A DNA stretch of 5,900 nt from Nitrospira sp. (GTDB taxonomy: Bacteria > Nitrospirota > Nitrospiria > Nitrospirales > Nitrospiraceae). Numbering within the stretch: the stretch's first letter is position 1; every line of letters begins with the position of its first letter. The translations under genes were made by a program, and so were the position numbers. The DNA lies in NCBI GenBank assembly GCA_016873525.1, contig VGXD01000141.1, forward strand, positions 1 through 5,900, written 5' to 3'. Shown here one piece after another: positions 4,795 to 5,900 of the stretch. Below the pieces are notes generated by a model. It saw only the letters and a program-made list of their open reading frames with translations, was not told the DNA's origin and searched no databases.

Positions 4795-5158
4795 GTTGTG
4801 ATTGTGAGAAATGCTCCGAGACGCGCAGACGGTCTCATGAGCCCCGGTCACGCACGTTCCGGGGGGTATCTCTTCCTGCCAGGGCAGGCGAAGACTACGG
4901 CACAATCACACGCACGCACACGCACCCGTGCTGGTGATCCTTATCGGTCTTTTTGAGAAATACTTAAGTGGCTACGAGGGAGGATGAGGCCGGTGGATGG
5001 GGAGGGTGGCGTTCAGGCACAAGGTCGCTCTCCGCTCGCCCTGGCTCGAAGCGGGAGGCCAGACAGGCTTGACTGAAGAAATCAGCAGAGGAATCGTGCG
5101 GTAGTCCTCACGTGGAATCTCTCGACGTGAAAGTAGCTTTCGTCGGCATTTTGCCGTA
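4795..5158. other. Long intergenic region between the globin gene and the IS
   Basis: About 360 nt have no supportable gene. From the globin side there are a small stem (GAGAC 4818-4822, GTCTC 4832-4836), a 6-bp stem (CCCCGG 4842-4847, CCGGGG 4859-4864), a short palindrome (CCTGCC 4875-4880, GGCAGG 4883-4888), a 19-nt alternating pyrimidine-purine tract (4907-4925), and an AT-rich patch (about 4938-4968). The patch holds the most promoter-like stretch for the globin gene: minus-strand TTAAGT, 16 nt, GATAAG, which is weak. From the IS side there is a hairpin cluster at 5123-5156. Confidence 0.4.
5123..5156. repeat. Two adjacent small hairpins bordering the IS
   Basis: CGAC (5123-5126) and GAAAG (5129-5133) pair with CTTTC (5137-5141) and GTCG (5142-5145), giving 9 pairs with a 2-nt bulge and a TAG loop. 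Overlapping the end of this, CGGCA (5144-5148) pairs with TGCCG (5152-5156) over a TTT loop. The insertion sequence begins at 5159, two bases after the second hairpin. The stem plus TTTT resembles a terminator, but no gene leads into it. Confidence 0.4.
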
Positions 5159-5178
5159 GGGTCATGACTAGTTTAGCG
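5159..5178 (+). repeat. Terminal inverted repeat, globin-proximal end
   Basis: GGGTCATGACTAGTTTAGCG, the exact reverse complement of 5878-5897. The transposase stop codon TAG (minus strand, 5168-5170) and its last codons lie inside this repeat. Confidence 0.95.
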
Positions 5179-5851
5179 GGTCTTGCCTGAGCATTTCCAG
5201 CAGTAGTTGGTACAGATTGCTCTGACGATGATTGAACCGGAACTCACACTCCTTGAGGTGCAGGTAGAACAGGTGCGGGCGAATGCCTCGGCGTTTGGCC
5301 AATCGCGTCTTGGCCGTTCCCCAGAAGCTTTCAATGCCGTTGATGTGAATGCCACGCCCGCGGGCGAACTCGTTGGCACCATGCCGGACACGATGATGCT
5401 TGCGATAGCCGACGTCCACCAAGCCGTCGTACCCCCGCCAGCCATCCGAGTGGATGATGCTGTGGCGGGCAACTTTGCCCCGCAGAATGCCTTGCAGGGT
5501 GCGCTTTTTCGCATCGGGGACGATTTCCGTGTAGACCTTCCCATTGCGTTTGAAGATGCCAAAGACGATCGTTTTGCTGCCGGCGCCACGTCCCCGTTTC
5601 CCTTTCACGCGGCGGGGGCCAAAGTACGACTCATCGACCTCCACGGTGCCACCCCAGGGGGCGGCCTGGTGGCAGGCCTGGGCGATGCGCTGCCGGAGAG
5701 CCATGAAGTACCGATTGACCGTGTTCCGATTCAGTCCCGTGAGCGCGGCCACTTTCGTGGCCTCCAAATCCAAGGCGAACAGGCGAACGAGGGCCCGAAA
5801 TTGGCGCGCCGAAACATGGGCCCGGTGCACATAGCGATTTTTCTGCGTCAT
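5168..5851 (-). CDS. IS1595-family transposase (ISXO2-like DDE domain)
   Basis: This gene encodes 227 residues and is intact. A helix-turn-helix-like N-terminus (about 28-55, with LEATKVAALTGLNRNTVNRY) should recognise the element ends. The catalytic RNase H-fold domain has Asp73 (VEVDESYFG), Asp136 (IIHSDGWRGY) and Glu174 (HINGIESFWG), with Lys181 seven residues after the glutamate, the DDE-K arrangement seen in this family. A basic stretch RRVKGKRGRG (80-89) follows the first aspartate. No N-terminal zinc ribbon is present, as in the shorter IS1016-type members. The frame runs into the terminal repeat, where its TAG stop lies. No good ribosome binding site precedes the ATG at 5851, which suits the low expression usual for transposases. 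All active-site residues are present, so it could be functional. Confidence 0.93.
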   Translation of the reverse strand: MTQKNRYVHRAHVSARQFRALVRLFALDLEATKVAALTGLNRNTVNRYFMALRQRIAQACHQAAPWGGTVEVDESYFGPRRVKGKRGRGAGSKTIVFGIFKRNGKVYTEIVPDAKKRTLQGILRGKVARHSIIHSDGWRGYDGLVDVGYRKHHRVRHGANEFARGRGIHINGIESFWGTAKTRLAKRRGIRPHLFYLHLKECEFRFNHRQSNLYQLLLEMLRQDPLN

Positions 5852-5858
5852 GACAGGG

Positions 5859-5887
5859 TAGTTTAACGTTTTTCATGCGCTAAACTA
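5859..5887. repeat. Hairpin joining the terminal repeat to the transposase leader
   Basis: TAGTTTAACG (5859-5868) and CGCTAAACTA (5878-5887) pair over 10 positions with one wobble and a 9-nt loop. The right arm is part of the terminal inverted repeat; the left arm is a degenerate internal copy just upstream of the transposase start. Confidence 0.6.
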
Positions 5888-5897
5888 GTCATGACCC
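5878..5897 (-). repeat. Terminal inverted repeat, transposase-start end
   Basis: CGCTAAACTAGTCATGACCC on the plus strand, a perfect 20/20 inverted match to 5159-5178. The match stops at both ends: the next inward bases (5179 and 5877) and next outward bases (5158 and 5898) do not pair. Confidence 0.95.
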
Positions 5898-5900
5898 ATT

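Larger units (their letters stand above)
5159..5897 (-). mobile_element. IS1595-family (IS1016-like) insertion sequence, apparently complete
   Basis: This is a 739-bp element bounded by perfect 20-bp terminal inverted repeats and holding one intact transposase gene on the minus strand. Size, single gene and a DDE transposase without a zinc-ribbon N-terminus fit the IS1016 group of IS1595. The family normally makes an 8-bp target duplication. The left flank is TTGCCGTA (5151-5158), but only three bases (ATT) are visible beyond the right end and they do not match, so the duplication is unconfirmed. The element lies far upstream of the globin gene and disrupts no recognisable gene. Confidence 0.9.

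Noticed and set aside
4984..5076. Plus-strand 30-codon frame (MRPVDGEGG...) preceded by GAGGGAGG.
   Set aside because: The purine run abuts the ATG, the product is short and low-complexity, and nothing follows it. Chance is the simpler explanation.
4964..5149. A minus-strand frame of 62 codons beginning ATG (MPTKATFTSRD...) and interrupted by one in-frame TGA at 5108-5110.
   Set aside because: There is no ribosome binding site, the composition is Pro/His/Ser-rich like a GC-rich shadow frame, and nothing supports selenocysteine. A decayed small gene cannot be excluded but is not supportable.
5207..5866. Plus-strand open frame of 219 codons opposite the transposase.
   Set aside because: It is the antisense shadow of an intact DDE transposase, with no ribosome binding site or domain.

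Overview
This is a GC-rich bacterial chromosomal window. The single-domain globin, the FKBP with an export signal, the DEAD-box helicase next to a small RRM protein, and the NtrC-type regulator tail fit a free-living Gram-negative. My impression from protein style is Nitrospirota (Nitrospira-like) or a similar deep-branching lineage, but no 16S or other marker is present, so this is inference.

Layout. 1-152 (+): the C-terminal Fis-type helix of a sigma-54 response regulator, entering from the left. 197-661 (-): a small lipoprotein. 662-1007: a divergent intergenic region with a promoter candidate for each side. 1008-1517 (+): a DUF985/cupin_5 protein. It converges on an exported SlyD-like FKBP peptidyl-prolyl isomerase (1539-2075, -), and a long hairpin covers the cupin stop codon between them. 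2131-3456 (-): a DEAD-box RNA helicase, 55 nt upstream of the FKBP gene and probably able to co-transcribe it. 3704-4018 (-): an RRM-type glycine-rich RNA-binding protein with an almost ideal Shine-Dalgarno and a 19-bp intrinsic terminator. 4387-4782 (-): a single-domain haemoglobin. 5159-5897: an apparently complete 739-bp IS1595-family (IS1016-like) insertion sequence with perfect 20-bp terminal inverted repeats and a transposase on the minus strand.

How the genes relate. The RRM protein and the DEAD-box helicase are consecutive on the same strand but separated by a terminator. They form an RNA-remodelling neighbourhood of the kind often linked to cold or growth-transition responses (inference). 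The globin is a separate unit with its own hairpins downstream. The other genes are single units with no evident shared pathway.

I do not see a new multi-gene system here. The points most worth a second look are non-coding: the repeats and nested palindromes in front of the RRM gene, the internal copies of the terminal-repeat palindrome around the transposase start, the unresolved target duplication of the IS, and the hairpin cluster into which the IS landed.
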